Source: Suillus spraguei
Taxonomy: Eukaryota > Basidiomycota > Agaricomycetes > Boletales > Suillaceae
Reading direction: 5' to 3'
DNA: 64,000 nt
Assembly (NCBI GenBank): GCA_016800925.1
Contig: JABCPU010000008.1
Location: 186,001-250,000 of the forward strand
In this document: positions 33,817-44,005 of the stretch, piece after piece
Layout: the number at the start of each line of letters is the position of its first letter
Numbering within the stretch: position 1 is the stretch's first letter
Translations under genes and position numbers: made by a program
Notes under the pieces: generated by a model
The model's database searches: none
What the model was told of the DNA's origin: nothing
Seen by the model: the letters and a program-made list of their open reading frames with translations, nothing else

Positions 33817-35303
33817 TAGTGGTAGTCAGAGTGAAGCGATTCCGTGTGATATTATGAGACGATTCAAAATTCGAAAATCGTGTAAAAATTGCTGCTTACT
33901 TTGAAAATCCACTCCTGCAGCTGCACTGGCTGCAGCTGCGGGAATGGATTTTCAATGCGATTCTCGTTGGATTCATGAACTTATCTATGTATGCTAAGTA
34001 CTACCTTACAGGTGAATATACTTGCAATTATTATATAAAGTCTGTTTTGGACACACCAGCGACACGGACCACTCGGGTGGCACTCACTGACTCAAGATGC
34101 CACAATGAACGCAAAGGCAAGTGCAAGTACAAAATCTAATCATGTTTGCGTTGCAGGTAAAGAAAAAACGAGCTCAAACCCGCCTGCGTCGCCAACAGAG
34201 GCTCGAAAGTCTTACAGGACATGAGTTCAACAGCTCAGATGGTGTTCTTGAGGATGGAGGCTCGTCCTTTTCAGACTTGAACTCCAATACTAGTATGTTC
34301 ATGAGTTCCGACTTGAGTTCCCCCACCACTGGCTCCTTGTCTTCTACCTCTGAGTCAGACATCAATGAACCTTCAGATGACTCGTCTGTACACTCAGATC
34401 CATCCAGTTTGAGTACTGTGTCCAGGCTAGACTCAAGCACCGACTCGGACACTGGATCTGAATCTGCAGGATCAAACCCTGACTCAGGCACCGAAGCTGA
34501 TGACGAGCTTGATGCAAGTGCACCCACTGCAGAGGCCAGCTCGTGCATGAATTCATTCATGATTCTTATTCACACCGCTACCAGATGGCTCACAATCAGC
34601 TTCCTCGTGGCCCATCTCAAATGCGTCATGTGCTAGATATACTAAAGCCACGACGTCCTGACAAGTTTCGCGAGAGCCTTCGAGTATCCCATATACCTTT
34701 GACCAAATCTGCACCAAACTCGCATCTGATCCATCAGAGTACTCTTGTTTTTTTTGCCCCTCCTCTATTTTTAGTTGATACATTCGCACCTGGCTCAGGG
34801 TACAATCCCTTTCGAATAGCGTCGTCAGATGTCACAGCACTGACCAGGGACCAAGTCAAAGTATCTGTCCAGCTAACAGTTCCTAAGGTGAGTTATGTTT
34901 TATATGTTTTCTGATATATTTCACGCACTCGATATCAGGGACTTCCTCATCAAGTTTTTCATCCTCGACCTTCGCCTCCGCAGTATCTCCGCTTTTGACC
35001 GTGCCTGCTAGCTGCGCTTTTGCGCTTTTTTACGAGTTTTTGGCGATGATGCTTTGGTCTTTGTTGGGTACCATGTTGCTCAAACACGCAGAGGGTACAG
35101 TTGCTTGCATGACAAGTATATTTAATTAGATAAAATAAGAGATATACAGTTGAATTCACAGTGCAGAATCCGATTCATAATCGCGTTAAGCGCCTCTCGA
35201 GGCGCTTCGACGATTAAGCTCATAATCCGATTCTCAGCGTCCAAAATCGTTTTTTGAATCGCATTCTGAATCGCTCCATAATCGTTCACTCTGACTACCA
35301 CTA
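33817..35303. mobile_element. 1.5 kb DNA transposon with 19-bp terminal inverted repeats
   Basis: TAGTGGTAGTCAGAGTGAA at 33817-33835 is perfectly inverted at 35285-35303. The outermost TA on both sides could be a TA target duplication with a 17-bp TIR. The sub-terminal left arm matches the solo copy at 18949-19121; the right arm also carries gaatcgctccataatcg, as in that copy. Inside lies a transposase relic (34121-34914) and, near the right end, a 9-bp-arm hairpin at 35188-35207. The internal coding part is too short for a full transposase, so the copy is non-autonomous. Confidence 0.8.
34121..34914 (+). pseudogene. Transposase N-terminal relic (DDE_Tnp_4 / PIF-Harbinger-like)
   Basis: Two overlapping frames. 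The first (to 34636) starts basic (KKKRAQTRLRRQQRLESL) and is then very Ser/Asp/Glu-rich, low-complexity. The second, from about 34543, carries YSHRYQMAHNQLPRGPSQMR, ILKPRRPDKFRESLRVS and, later, FAPGSGYNPFRIASSD. The HRY-MPRNQLPRGPS-(L)xHxLxxxKxxRPDxFRxxLRVSP signature is, from memory, the N-terminal domain of mushroom DDE_Tnp_4 transposases. The DDE catalytic core is absent and the frame breaks soon after RVS. A relic inside the TIR element. Confidence 0.65.
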
Positions 35304-35308
35304 TTAAT

Positions 35309-35321
35309 ACCGCTTAACGTT
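35309..35321. repeat. Target site duplication, LINE 3' side
   Basis: ACCGCTTAACGTT, repeated exactly at 41654-41666. It directly abuts the poly-T that marks the LINE 3' end. The final T is shared with the poly-T, so the exact edge is ambiguous by one or two bases. Confidence 0.85.
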
Positions 35322-35346
35322 TTTTTTTTTTTTTTTTTTTTTTTTT
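35322..35346. repeat. Poly-A tail of the LINE (poly-T on this strand)
   Basis: A run of T, 27 long counting the two bases shared with the target duplication. It is the 3' tail typical of target-primed reverse transcription. A tail still uninterrupted suggests a fairly recent insertion. Confidence 0.9.
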
Positions 35347-35752
35347 GATCCTTGTTTATTGTCCGTTGGGGCTATGCCCTATGATGGACACTACCTACTG
35401 TACATCTAATCTATTCGTATATGCTTTGGTCCGTTTTTTTGGTTGTCTATGCTATACAGTGGTCCTGGCTTGCGCGCGGACGTTAGGGCCTTCTTCAGGC
35501 TCTTGATATGATTTGTGCGACTTGTTGTCGCGTTTCCTCTATTCCTTCTCCTTTTTCCGCTGGGGGGGTTACATCTCCGAAGGTTTGTTCCAATCTTCTC
35601 GTGCGCGCGATGTACGTCAACGTTGCTCTCATTCCCTTGCTTTCGTTCAGCAGGTACTCGATTTTGCATTGTCTTGCTCCGACTTCTTTCCTCATTTGTT
35701 CTCTCTGGTTCACGTATGCTGGCAGACTAGGATGAAGTGGTGTACCGTTTCG

Positions 35753-38700
35753 TCATGGTTTTCGCATGCTGGGCAACGCGCCGTTGGGGATTTCGCTATT
35801 CGTTTGAGGTGTTTGTTGAGCGCTATATGTCCCGTGCGGAGTTGAAACATCAGTGAGCTGTGACGTCTCGGTAGCTTCTCTATCTTCTTTGCAAACTTCT
35901 TTGATGGTGCTGACGTGTCGACTGATTTGAGCAGTGTGTAGCGCGGTGAGTTCTCCCATGATGGTGGTGGCCTCTTTTTTGATCTTTGCGTAGAAGTGTT
36001 GTCTTAGTGCCGCTTTGCTCCTTGGTAGGATTCTGAGTTCTCCTTCCTCGGTTAGGAGCGACTTTGGCTGGGCTCGTGTGTCTGATGATTCGCCTCGTGC
36101 GGCGCGTTTCGCGTGAGTGTCTGCCTCTTCATTCCCTGGTATCCCTACATGGCCTGGCGTCCATCTGACTTTGAGTTTTCTTTCGTCGTGCTCAGGGATG
36201 AGTCTTCTAAGATCATCGTGGAATTGGTCCATGAGGTAGTGTCCTGGCTGTGAGCGGAAAGCTTCGGTTGCTCTTATCGCTGCCTGATTGTCGACACCTA
36301 GGGATATGGTGCCCCTTCTTCCTCCCGTCTCCTTCAGCAGTTGTACTGCTAATATCATCCCCACCAACTCTGCTTCATAGACCGTATGCTCGCGGTCGCT
36401 CCCCAAGTGAAACCTCTTGCTTCCTATCACTTCGTTGCCTCTCATGACCACTGCTGCTCCTCCAACTCCCCCATCCACCATTGACCCGTCTGAGTACGCC
36501 CTTAGGTTTTCCATCGGCGAGTCCGTCTTCTATCTTGCTGTCTCGGCCTTCTCCGCTATGTGGATGTCTACATCCGGCTCCCACTTGGGGGTAGTGTCTG
36601 ACTGGGTCTATCTTTTCCACCGTCGATGGGTTGATCCTGAATTCGTACATCAGCTTATGCAGTGGGGATGGATAGCGTTTTTTCCCCTTAAAATCTCTCT
36701 CTTTGCCGTAATCGTATGCGTTCTTGATTCCCTTGGCTAGTGGATGTTTCTGTGGGAGTGTCGCCATTCTGAGCGTGGCTCTGTAGCACGCTTTTCGAAG
36801 AGTCTGCTGAAAAGGTAGTACATTAGCGTGCGCGTCTAGCATGTCTGTGGGACTTGATCTTAGTCCTCCCGTAATTGATATGGTTGCCATTCTCTGCACT
36901 CGCGCCATCTGCGAGGCGAAGCCTCTTGCTCCTCGCCCTTTCCCCCTTTTCCCCCTCCCCTTTTCTACTAGACCTGCGCACCACACATCTGCGGCGTACA
37001 ACATCTTCGGGACGATTACTCCCTCATACAGTTTTTTCATCAGTTTCCCGTGTATTCCCTTCGTCGGACGTATCATCCGGCTACATGCTAGCGCGTACTT
37101 CGTTCCTTTGGCCAGTGCGTGGGCCGCCTGCTCCTTGAAGTTTAGATTTTCGTCGATGATGATTCCTAGAAATTTGTGCGACTTCGAAGGTTGGATTGTG
37201 TGATCGCGGATGGTGATGGGTACTCGTGGCGTAGGGACTGTCTTGTTGGGGTTTCGGTGCTTCGAACTCGTATCCTGGAAAGACAAATTAGTGCGGTTTT
37301 GTCTAGCTCAAACTCAGCGTTGTATTCCTCGCTCCAGTCAAGTGCACCTCCTTGCTTTTCCATCATGTTTTTGACCTTTGCGTTTGATTCCTCGTATGAG
37401 CGCCCTCTTGCTATTAGCGCTACATCGTCGATGAATCCTAGACTCAGTTCTCCTTTGCTGGGTCTCGGGTCTGCGACTCGCAGGACTGGTGCGTTGTAGA
37501 AGATGAAGCCCATTGGGGATAGCGGACATCCCTGGTCTAGTCCATCTGACACATTGAACAAGTTTGACTGGTAGTCGTCGAAAAAGAGATGCGTCGTTCT
37601 GTTGTCCAGTCTTCGTTTGTACCAATCTACATATTCCTTTGGTATTCTTGCTTTTCTGAGGTTGTGTAGTAGCTTGCTTGCTACCACGCTCGGGAAGGCC
37701 GCTTTACGTCAAGGAAGAGTAGGGAAACGTGGTTGTTTGTTTTCGACGCCCAGGAATCTGTTATGAACTTAGTTAGCAGGTGGAGGGAGTCTACCGTTGA
37801 TCGTCCCGGTCGACCGCCGAAGTGGGTTGGGGGTAATAGATGGTGTTCTTCTGCAATATATGTTAGATCGTCGGCAACACATGATGAAAGGATCTTAGCC
37901 ATCGTGTCTAATAGCGTTATCGGTCTATATGCCTTCGGGACACTGTAGTCTGGCCTTCCTGGCTTCCTGAGTACGATCGTCGAGGAACATTTCCATTCGT
38001 TCGGGTACACTTCGAGGGTGAACGTAGCTCTGTATATTGGTGCCATGAATGGTACAAGAAGGTCAGCGCATTTCATGAATACTACGTTGCTTATCCCATT
38101 GGGTCCTGGGGCTTTGAACGGTGATAGTTTCGCGATTGCTCTGTGTACTTGCTGGTTCGTGATTGGTCTGAATTCACATATTGGAGGGTCGTAGTCGAAG
38201 TCCGGGTTCACTTGGTCATCGTCTGGCGGCGTTCTGAAGAATACCTCGTAAAGTAGCTCGCTCTTTCGGGTGTTATCTTGCGTCGTGTTGTCCTGATTGT
38301 TTGCCCTCGGGTCTTGGAGGGTTTTGATCCTTGTGTGTATCTGGTCGGAAGGGTCGCCTGCTACGTATCTATGAAAGGTCCATACTCCTGTGAATGTCAG
38401 TTCCTCTAACCATTCTGTCCAATGGTTTGTCTTCGCTCGCTTGATACTTTCTGAGAATCGGTTTTGTGCGATTCTATATTCCTCGTGCACTGGGTCGTTT
38501 CGTCTCGCTAATTTCTTTCTTGATATCCTTCCTAGTTTGTGTGTTGCTTTTCGTTCGGTGTCCAGTTCCTTCGACCACCATCTCTTCGCGTACGGGGATG
38601 GTTTGGTCTTCGGTACGCACTTCTCTACTGTTTCGGCGATGCTTGTTGTGAGTGCCTTGAACGCCTCGTCGAACTGTTCTCGTGTCTTGATTTCCGTTGC

Positions 38701-39606
38701 CTGTGGGATGTCGTCTAGTTTAGTTTCAAGGACCTCCCGGAACTCTTCCCAGTCCGTGTCTCTGAAGTTGCGCTTGGGGCTGGTTTCAATTCGTTCTGGT
38801 TGGAGGTTGATGGTACTAATTATGGGGAAATGGTCAGTTACTACTGGGCGTAGCTGGTACTCTACACTGCACTGCGTGAACGAGTGCTCAAGATCTGCTG
38901 AACAAAATACATTGTCTGGGCGCGTTAAGTTTTTGGTGTTTGATGCCTCTAGGGTGGCTATGTTTGGGGGGAGAACCTGGACTAAGTTATATAGTGATAG
39001 AAGGTTTATCAGTACTCCCGCGGTGTCTAAGTTCGCCACGGTGAAGAGATGTACATTATGTTGCATTTCCCACATTGGGTGGTGGCGATTGAAATCGCCT
39101 AGCCAGATTATATGTTCATTATATACAGTGTTGTCGCCTTGAGCGATTCGCTGCTGCGTGCGATGTCTCTGGGAGTTTCGTTCAGACACCATGTGCCTCT
39201 CCATGAAGTGGAGTGTGCTATCGCTATCGCAGGGGTTATATATGTTGTAGATACGCACCTTGCCGAAAGCCCCCATTAGCTCTATCGCCATAGCATTCGC
39301 TGACTTGAGTGGTATAATGTGCCAATTGTTTTTCGATAGTCTCTTGTTGACTAGGATTATCGTCTGTGATCGTCCTGGGTTTGCGTGGTGGTCCGTTGGG
39401 TAGATTACGTCCCAGAACTGTCTTAGATTGGAGGCGTTAGCAAGATTCACGGGGTTGAGATATGGTTCTTGGATGCACGCTATATCGTATACGTGCGGGT
39501 TTAAGTTTTTCAGCATGTGCTCCCATGCGTTGTTGGATTTCCGAAGGTTTTGCTGCCAGATTTTCAAGTCTTCGCGTTCTTGGTGTGTGTTGTCGGCGTC
39601 ATCCAT
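35753..39606 (-). pseudogene. LINE ORF2: endonuclease, reverse transcriptase, RNase H
   Basis: ATG at 39606 (MDDADNTHQERED), two bases after the ORF1 stop. APE endonuclease: LKIWQQNLRKSNNAWEHML, ACIQEPYLNP, WLGDFNRHHPMWE, VTDHFPIISTIN. RT: AYRPITLLDTMAKILSSCVA, then FGGRPGRSTVDSLHLL, LDVK|AAFPSVVASKLL (frameshift at about 37690), LDQGCPLSPMGFIFYNAP, and the catalytic box FIDD in place of YxDD. Another shift at about 37290 leads to KFLGIIIDENLNF. RNase H: LRAYSDGSMVDGG, YEAELVGMILAV, GVDNQAAIRA, WTPGHVGIPGNEEADTHAKRA (36495-36110). A Cys-rich end (CPACENHDETVHHF) is in a further frame near 35780. At least four frameshifts and a TAG make it non-functional as read. Confidence 0.88.
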
Positions 39607-39608
39607 CA

Positions 39609-41475
39609 CTAGTTTCCGGCATGGTCCTGGTCCCACCCTCTTTGTGGGCTGTAGGGTTCGTGGAGGGAGCCGTAAGGGGAGCTAGACCATCTTGGAGGTG
39701 TTGATTGCGTCTCGGTCTCTTCTTGGGTGGGTAGTTTCCATTGTGTTCGGTGGTCTGCTTGAGGTCTTGTCATCTGCCATGCTTCTGGGATTCGGGATTG
39801 ACCTCCCAATGAAATTCGGTTGGCGTTCCTGTTGTTGAGGTTCCGTTCCTCGCGTTCTTGGTTGTTGTTGTTGTTGTTGGTGGGCCGTCCATGTTCCGCT
39901 CTGTTTCTTGGTGGTGGGTATCGTTGTGGTTGATGATCCTCCGTTGCTTGCTGCCATATTGGGGCTGTCTCGTTGTTCTCTTCAAAATTTTGACTCGTTA
40001 GTGGTTCCCAGGTAAGAGGGTCTTCTGTGAGGAAAAATCGGTACTTAGCGTCTTCATTGCGGTTCTTGTGTCCATCCCACTTCTTCGTGAACGTCGGGCA
40101 TTGTCGACTCCAGGCCGCGTGGCCCTTCACTTTGCAGTTCCTGCAGAAGAACTCGTTTGGTCTGTGACTTGGCACGCGGCTGTTCGGTGGTGTTCCCTGC
40201 ATGTACCACACGTCTCCTGTTCCTGTGGGCATTCTGCGGCCATGTGAGTGTTTTCGAATGAGTGGCATTTGAGGCATCTGGTCGGTTCTGGTATTAGCTT
40301 TCTTCCATATACTTTCTTACCTTCGATTGTCAGGCCGAACTTGATGGCTTGATTTGCTCCCTCCTTGGAGTTAAAGGTCACTATTATGTGGGCTGTTCGT
40401 TGTCCTGGTTTGCGCCTTGCTTCCGGTTTGATGTATCGCGCCTTGCTAATCGTTTTTGGTTTCAAGCCCGCCTTCTTCTCGACGTCCGCTAGTGCTGCTG
40501 GGTTGTTGGGTACAAAGGTTACTGGTACATTTTCCACTATAACGTTGTGCGTTCGCTCCTTGATCACTATTTCCGCTCCGAAATGTTCCAGGAAGTATCC
40601 TCGGTTTGCTGCCACGTTGAACCACTCTGCTGCCTCGGGTGAGTTGAGCTCGTAAAGGACTCCTCCATGAGGGAGACGGCGTGCTGAGATGAAGTTGATT
40701 GATGTTGGAAGTACGACTTTCTCCTTTGACATTTGCTCCACTGCTAAGGTGGCCTTTGCTACTAGTTGCGCCTCCGTTAGGTCTTTCAGAGAGTTGGCGA
40801 AGAGCTGTGATCGTCTGTCGACTAGGATCTGCCTTGCCTGTGTCTCGCTTCTCGCTAGTACCTTCGTTAGTGGGGCAGGGATGTTAGTTTTGGCTGCGTC
40901 TGCAAACGTTCGTGGTCCGTCAGACCGTTCATCACTCGTTCTTTGTGGCGTTGTGCTCTTCATGTTTCCAGCTATCTTTCCCAAATCTTCCGCTGATGAT
41001 TTCAAGTTGGTGCGTACCTCCGTCATCGACTCTATTGTTTTCTTTTGCGCGTCTATTGTTTCTGTTAATGTCTCAACTTTCTCGTCTAGGGTCGCAATCG
41101 GTCCGCCTATTAGGGCTTTGACTTTTCTATGATGTTTTCCGTGTTTATTTCCGTATCGACTTCCTGTATTATTAGTGCAATTGCTCGTAGTATGTCAGTA
41201 TGTGTGGCGCCTAGATTTGCTGTGATACTAAATTCAAATAAAGCTACTGAGATTGATTGCAACATGCTACCGGCTGTTGGCATTACGAGACCGTGCATGG
41301 ACAAGATTTTTCGTGCTGTGTTCAGGTTGACAACATCTGTCTTCGTTCCTGTGCCCGATATGTGGTCTTGTATGGGTCTACTGGTTGAAAGCAAAGGTTT
41401 ATCAGCTGCTGTCCGTCGGTTGGCCCTACCTGTGGTTGTCGTGGTGACCAGGCTCGTTGAGTTGATTGTTGGCAT
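39609..41475 (-). pseudogene. LINE ORF1: gag-like nucleic-acid-binding protein
   Basis: First plausible ATG 41475 (MPTINSTSLVTTTTTG). A 1-nt shift at about 41115 joins ENIIEKSK to ALIGGPIATLDEKVETLTE, a short coiled coil. A conserved middle follows: QLFANSLKDLTEAQLVAKA, SARRLPHGGVLYELNSPEAA, VIVENVPVTFVPNNPAAL. Three zinc-knuckle-like motifs end it: CLKCHSFENTHMAAEC, CGTCREHHRTAAC and, in another frame, CRNCKVKGHAAWSRQC (40390-40090). The tail is Asn/Gln/Arg-rich with an (NNN) run at about 39860. The stop TAG is followed almost at once by the ORF2 ATG (TAGTGATGG). Confidence 0.85.
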
Positions 41476-41653
41476 TTTGTTTGCTTTGTTGCTTCGTTCT
41501 TGGTTCTTGGTCTAGGGTTTTGGCGGTTTGTCTGGTGTCCTGGTGACCGCTGGGGCGCCTCTGGGCGTCCTTAGCGCTGTTGAGCGCGTTGTCGGCGGTT
41601 GGTTTCCGGGGTCCTAGTCGGGGTGCCACCTGGTTCAGGTCCAAGAAGCGATC

Positions 41654-41666
41654 ACCGCTTAACGTT
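41654..41666. repeat. Target site duplication, LINE 5' side
   Basis: ACCGCTTAACGTT, identical to 35309-35321, just outside the 5' end of the minus-strand LINE. An exact 13-bp match says the insertion is young or little diverged. Confidence 0.85.
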
Positions 41667-42450
41667 CGGTAGGCACTCGGCCGTCAATATAATATGCACT
41701 CTGTTCTGTTGATCATCTAAAGTTGTTTGGTGAGGAACCATCGCTAGCGGCCCAGTGCAAATATGTTTCGTTCGAATAGCGCGAGCTAATATTATAGCTG
41801 CTTCAACTATCTTGGGAGCCTGACGAGTGTGCACAAGCTTTCCTTGCTGCAAGTGTAGCTCGTTCATGATATATGATGATCAGACTAATGATTTACAGTA
41901 TTACTAGGCTCTACCTTGCACATTTGCAGCCGTACAAGTCACCGGCTCCAAGTAGTACTCCCAGTGCCACCCTCAATGCTTCGTTTGTACCACTACCGCA
42001 AACCTATAGCGAGCAAATGAAACATCCAAGCTGATGCTTCACATGTTGCAACTTGTGGTTTTGTTCCTGTCGGTGTAAAAAATCGATTATATCCTTGTTA
42101 TGCAACCAGTCTGTCAAAGGTGTCTCGACTGACTCTGATGGAATTGAAAGTTGACGAAAAAATCATGGATTCACAAGATTGCACTAGGCTGTCTAGGCAC
42201 CAAATATAGTGTCGAAATTCACGATCAGGACTCTATAAGCAGCATGAAAAGAAGTCTTTGCACCGAGCAATCTGATTGTACAGTCCTTGTGAACCATCAC
42301 TGGTAATAGATGGCATTGCAAATGTTCGATATTCGAGAGCTGCCATGAGCAATCCAGCCAGACAATGTCACTTTCGTTACCAAGATCATCGCCCGAATTG
42401 CCGTCCAGCCTGACCACAGCCACGAGCCCTATGAGTTCATGCACTTGCCC
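41667..42450 (-). pseudogene. Fragments of an unrecognised gene interrupted by repeats
   Basis: Minus-strand pieces in different frames: MHELIGLVAVVRLDGNSGDD...SDIVWLDCSWQLSNIEHL (42444-42193), CGSGTNEALRVALGVLLGAGDLYGCKC (about 41995-41915, quoted in part as SGTNEALRVALGVLLGAG), then ELHLQQGKLVHTRQAPKIVE and AAIILARAIRTKHICTGPLA (41867-41690). The residues look like a soluble conserved enzyme, but I cannot name the family. Between pieces are stops with no clear splice sites. The final codons run into the LINE target site, so the insertion may have cut its 3' end. Confidence 0.35.
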
Positions 42451-42961
42451 TGCGAGATGAGCTCTTGAAAGTTCAATTGTGTTAGTTGTGCCATGCTTGC
42501 GTCATGCCCTCGGCAGTGTTGCGGACCTTTTTGAAATGTCGATAGTTTGACAGGTAAACTCAGCTGGGCTGAGTCCACGAACTGAGCCCAAGAATTGAGC
42601 AGCCCTAATGTTTCATTTTGGTCACGGTGAACAGTGATGATTTAGACACACCTTCATATGCGCCCCGACAGCAAAGAATGTTCAAAATACTAATAGGTCT
42701 CCCTGCCTGTAAAGTTCTTCTTGATCGCGAGTGCATTCTAAAATCACTGCGGAAGTGGTCCACAGATCAGCGTTGATATTGTAGACACATTTACAGACGC
42801 CAATTCATCCAATATGCAATCAACTAAGCCCGAAGGGGGACTACATAAAACCTGCGGCAGCCCCACGAGTCGCGACACCCAATATAATTAGTTTTTCGAA
42901 CGCGTGTCCGAAGGCACGACTCGTCATGGAGTAAATATTAATGTTGCAACAACAATTTGCA
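42451..42961. other. Non-coding interval before the tandem array
   Basis: About 500 bp with no supportable coding frame. It contains a local self-similar phrase (gctgggctgagtccacgaactgagcc at about 42565). Nothing else seen. Confidence 0.4.
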
Positions 42962-43990
42962 CAGGGGCTAAGACCAGTTAAGATGGACCTCTAAGGTTGA
43001 ACTATCCATGAGTGATAAAGTGTGTTCTGATTGGAAACAATGTTGTTATCAGCAGGTTTCGGACCAAGAGAAACAGATTTTAATTCTGTTGTATCAACCA
43101 CCAGGCTGGACCAGTCACAGTGAACTTCCAAAGAAAGCATCTGTGAGTGAATACCAAGGTGTGTTTCGATAAAAAACGTCGTCGTTGGCAGGTTTCAAAC
43201 CTGCACAGTCTAAGAGAAACAGATTTTGATTCTGTTGTAGCAACCATCTGGTTAAGACCAGTTACGGTGAACTTCTAGAGAAACCATCCATGAGTGAATA
43301 TCAAGGTGTATTCCGATAGAAAAAACCTCGTCGTCGGCAGGTTTCAAACCCGCACAGTCCGAGAGAAACAGATTTTCTTCTGTCGTGGCAACCACCTGGC
43401 TAAGACCAGTTGTGGTGAACTTCTAAAGAATCCATCCATGGGTGAATGTCAATGTGTGTTCCGATAGAAAAAACGTCGTCGGCAGGTTTCAAACCTGTAC
43501 AGACCAAGAGAAACAGATTTTGATTCTGTTGTGGCAGCCACCTGGCTAAGACCTGTCACGATGGACTTCTAAAGAAACCATCCATGAGTGAATGCCAAAG
43601 TGTGTTCCGATAGAAAAAACGTCGTCGGCAGGTTTCAAACCTGTACAGACCAAGAGAAACAGATTTTGATTCTGTTGTGGCAGCCACCTGGCTAAGACCT
43701 GTTACGATGGACTTCTAAAGAAACCATCCATGAGTGAATGCCAAAGTGTGTTCCGATAGAAAAAAAACCTTGTCGTCTGACGGCAGGGTTCAAACCTGCA
43801 CAGTCCAAGAGAAACATATTTTGATTCTGTTGTGGCAACCACCTGGCTAACACCAGTTACCATGAACTTCTACAGAAACCATCCATGAATGAATGCCAAG
43901 GTGTGTAGAAAAACTGTAGTTCAGCAGGTTTCGAACCTGCGTATTTCAAGACAAACAGATTTTTATTCTGTTGTAGTAACTGGCACACTG
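42962..43990 (-). repeat. Tandem array of seven ~146-bp tRNA-Leu-like units
   Basis: Units recur at about 43053, 43187, 43335, 43481, 43627, 43782 and 43922 (position of the T-arm-like ggcaggtttcaaacc), with spacing 134-155 bp. Read on the minus strand each has, in order: an A-box-like TAGCCAGGTGG; an anticodon-arm-like hairpin ACAGA-loop-TCTGT whose 7-nt loop centres on CAA (units 2, 4, 5, 6), TAA (unit 1) or AAA (unit 7), with unit 3 one base short; a 14-nt variable-like region; a T arm GCAGG-TTTGAAA-CCTGC holding a near-perfect B box (perfect GGTTCGAAACC in unit 7); and a T5-T8 run about 8-14 nt later, as a Pol III terminator. A-to-B distance is tRNA-like. The 5' acceptor strand does not pair convincingly, so these are tRNA-like or tRNA-derived, not proven tRNAs. 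Between units is a conserved spacer (catccatgagtgaatgcc). Confidence 0.75.
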
Positions 43991-44005
43991 GCCAGGTTGA
44001 AGTTC
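43903..44005 (-). ncRNA. Candidate Pol III transcript, best-preserved unit of the array
   Basis: The last unit (seventh along the plus strand) keeps an exact B box GGTTCGAAACC within a perfect 5-bp T stem, an A-box-like TGGCCAGTGTG, an anticodon-type hairpin with loop ATAAAAA, and TTTTT after the 3' side. Partial pairing of ACTTCA upstream with TGAACT downstream (5 of 6) could form a short acceptor-like stem. The anticodon would read AAA, not the Leu CAA of its neighbours. Transcription is inferred only. Confidence 0.35.

Larger units (their letters stand above)
35322..41653 (-). mobile_element. Non-LTR retrotransposon (LINE), I/Tad1-like, nearly full length
   Basis: Minus-strand element of about 6.3 kb bounded by a 13-bp target site duplication, with poly-A seen as T at 35322-35346 on the plus strand. 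Two ORFs: a gag-like ORF1 with CCHC knuckles and an ORF2 with AP endonuclease, reverse transcriptase, RNase H and a C-terminal Cys/His motif. Presence of RNase H with an APE-type endonuclease places it in the I group, where fungal Tad1 elements sit. Multiple frameshifts and one in-frame stop (AGA TAG) lie between the RT and RNase H parts, so as sequenced it is defective. It inserted 6 bp outside the right end of the DNA transposon. Confidence 0.92.

Noticed and set aside
35320..35346. Transcription terminator or sequencing artefact at the poly-T
   Set aside because: It directly abuts the exact target duplication on the 3' side of the LINE, so it is the retrotransposon poly-A tail.
38390..39142. 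A 250-codon plus-strand ORF
   Set aside because: It is the antisense shadow of the LINE endonuclease domain. It has no motif of its own, and the minus-strand reading is clearly homologous to APE endonucleases.
35322..41653. LTR retrotransposon
   Set aside because: No long terminal repeats, integrase or protease. Endonuclease plus RT plus RNase H in one ORF with poly-A and a target duplication is a LINE.
42962..43990. CRISPR array
   Set aside because: The repeats are long (~146 bp), imperfect and without unique spacers, in a eukaryotic setting. They fit a tandem Pol III-like or satellite array.
43903..44005. A bona fide tRNA gene
   Set aside because: T arm, B box and anticodon hairpin are good, but the D arm is distorted and the acceptor 5' strand does not pair properly. 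I call it tRNA-like only.
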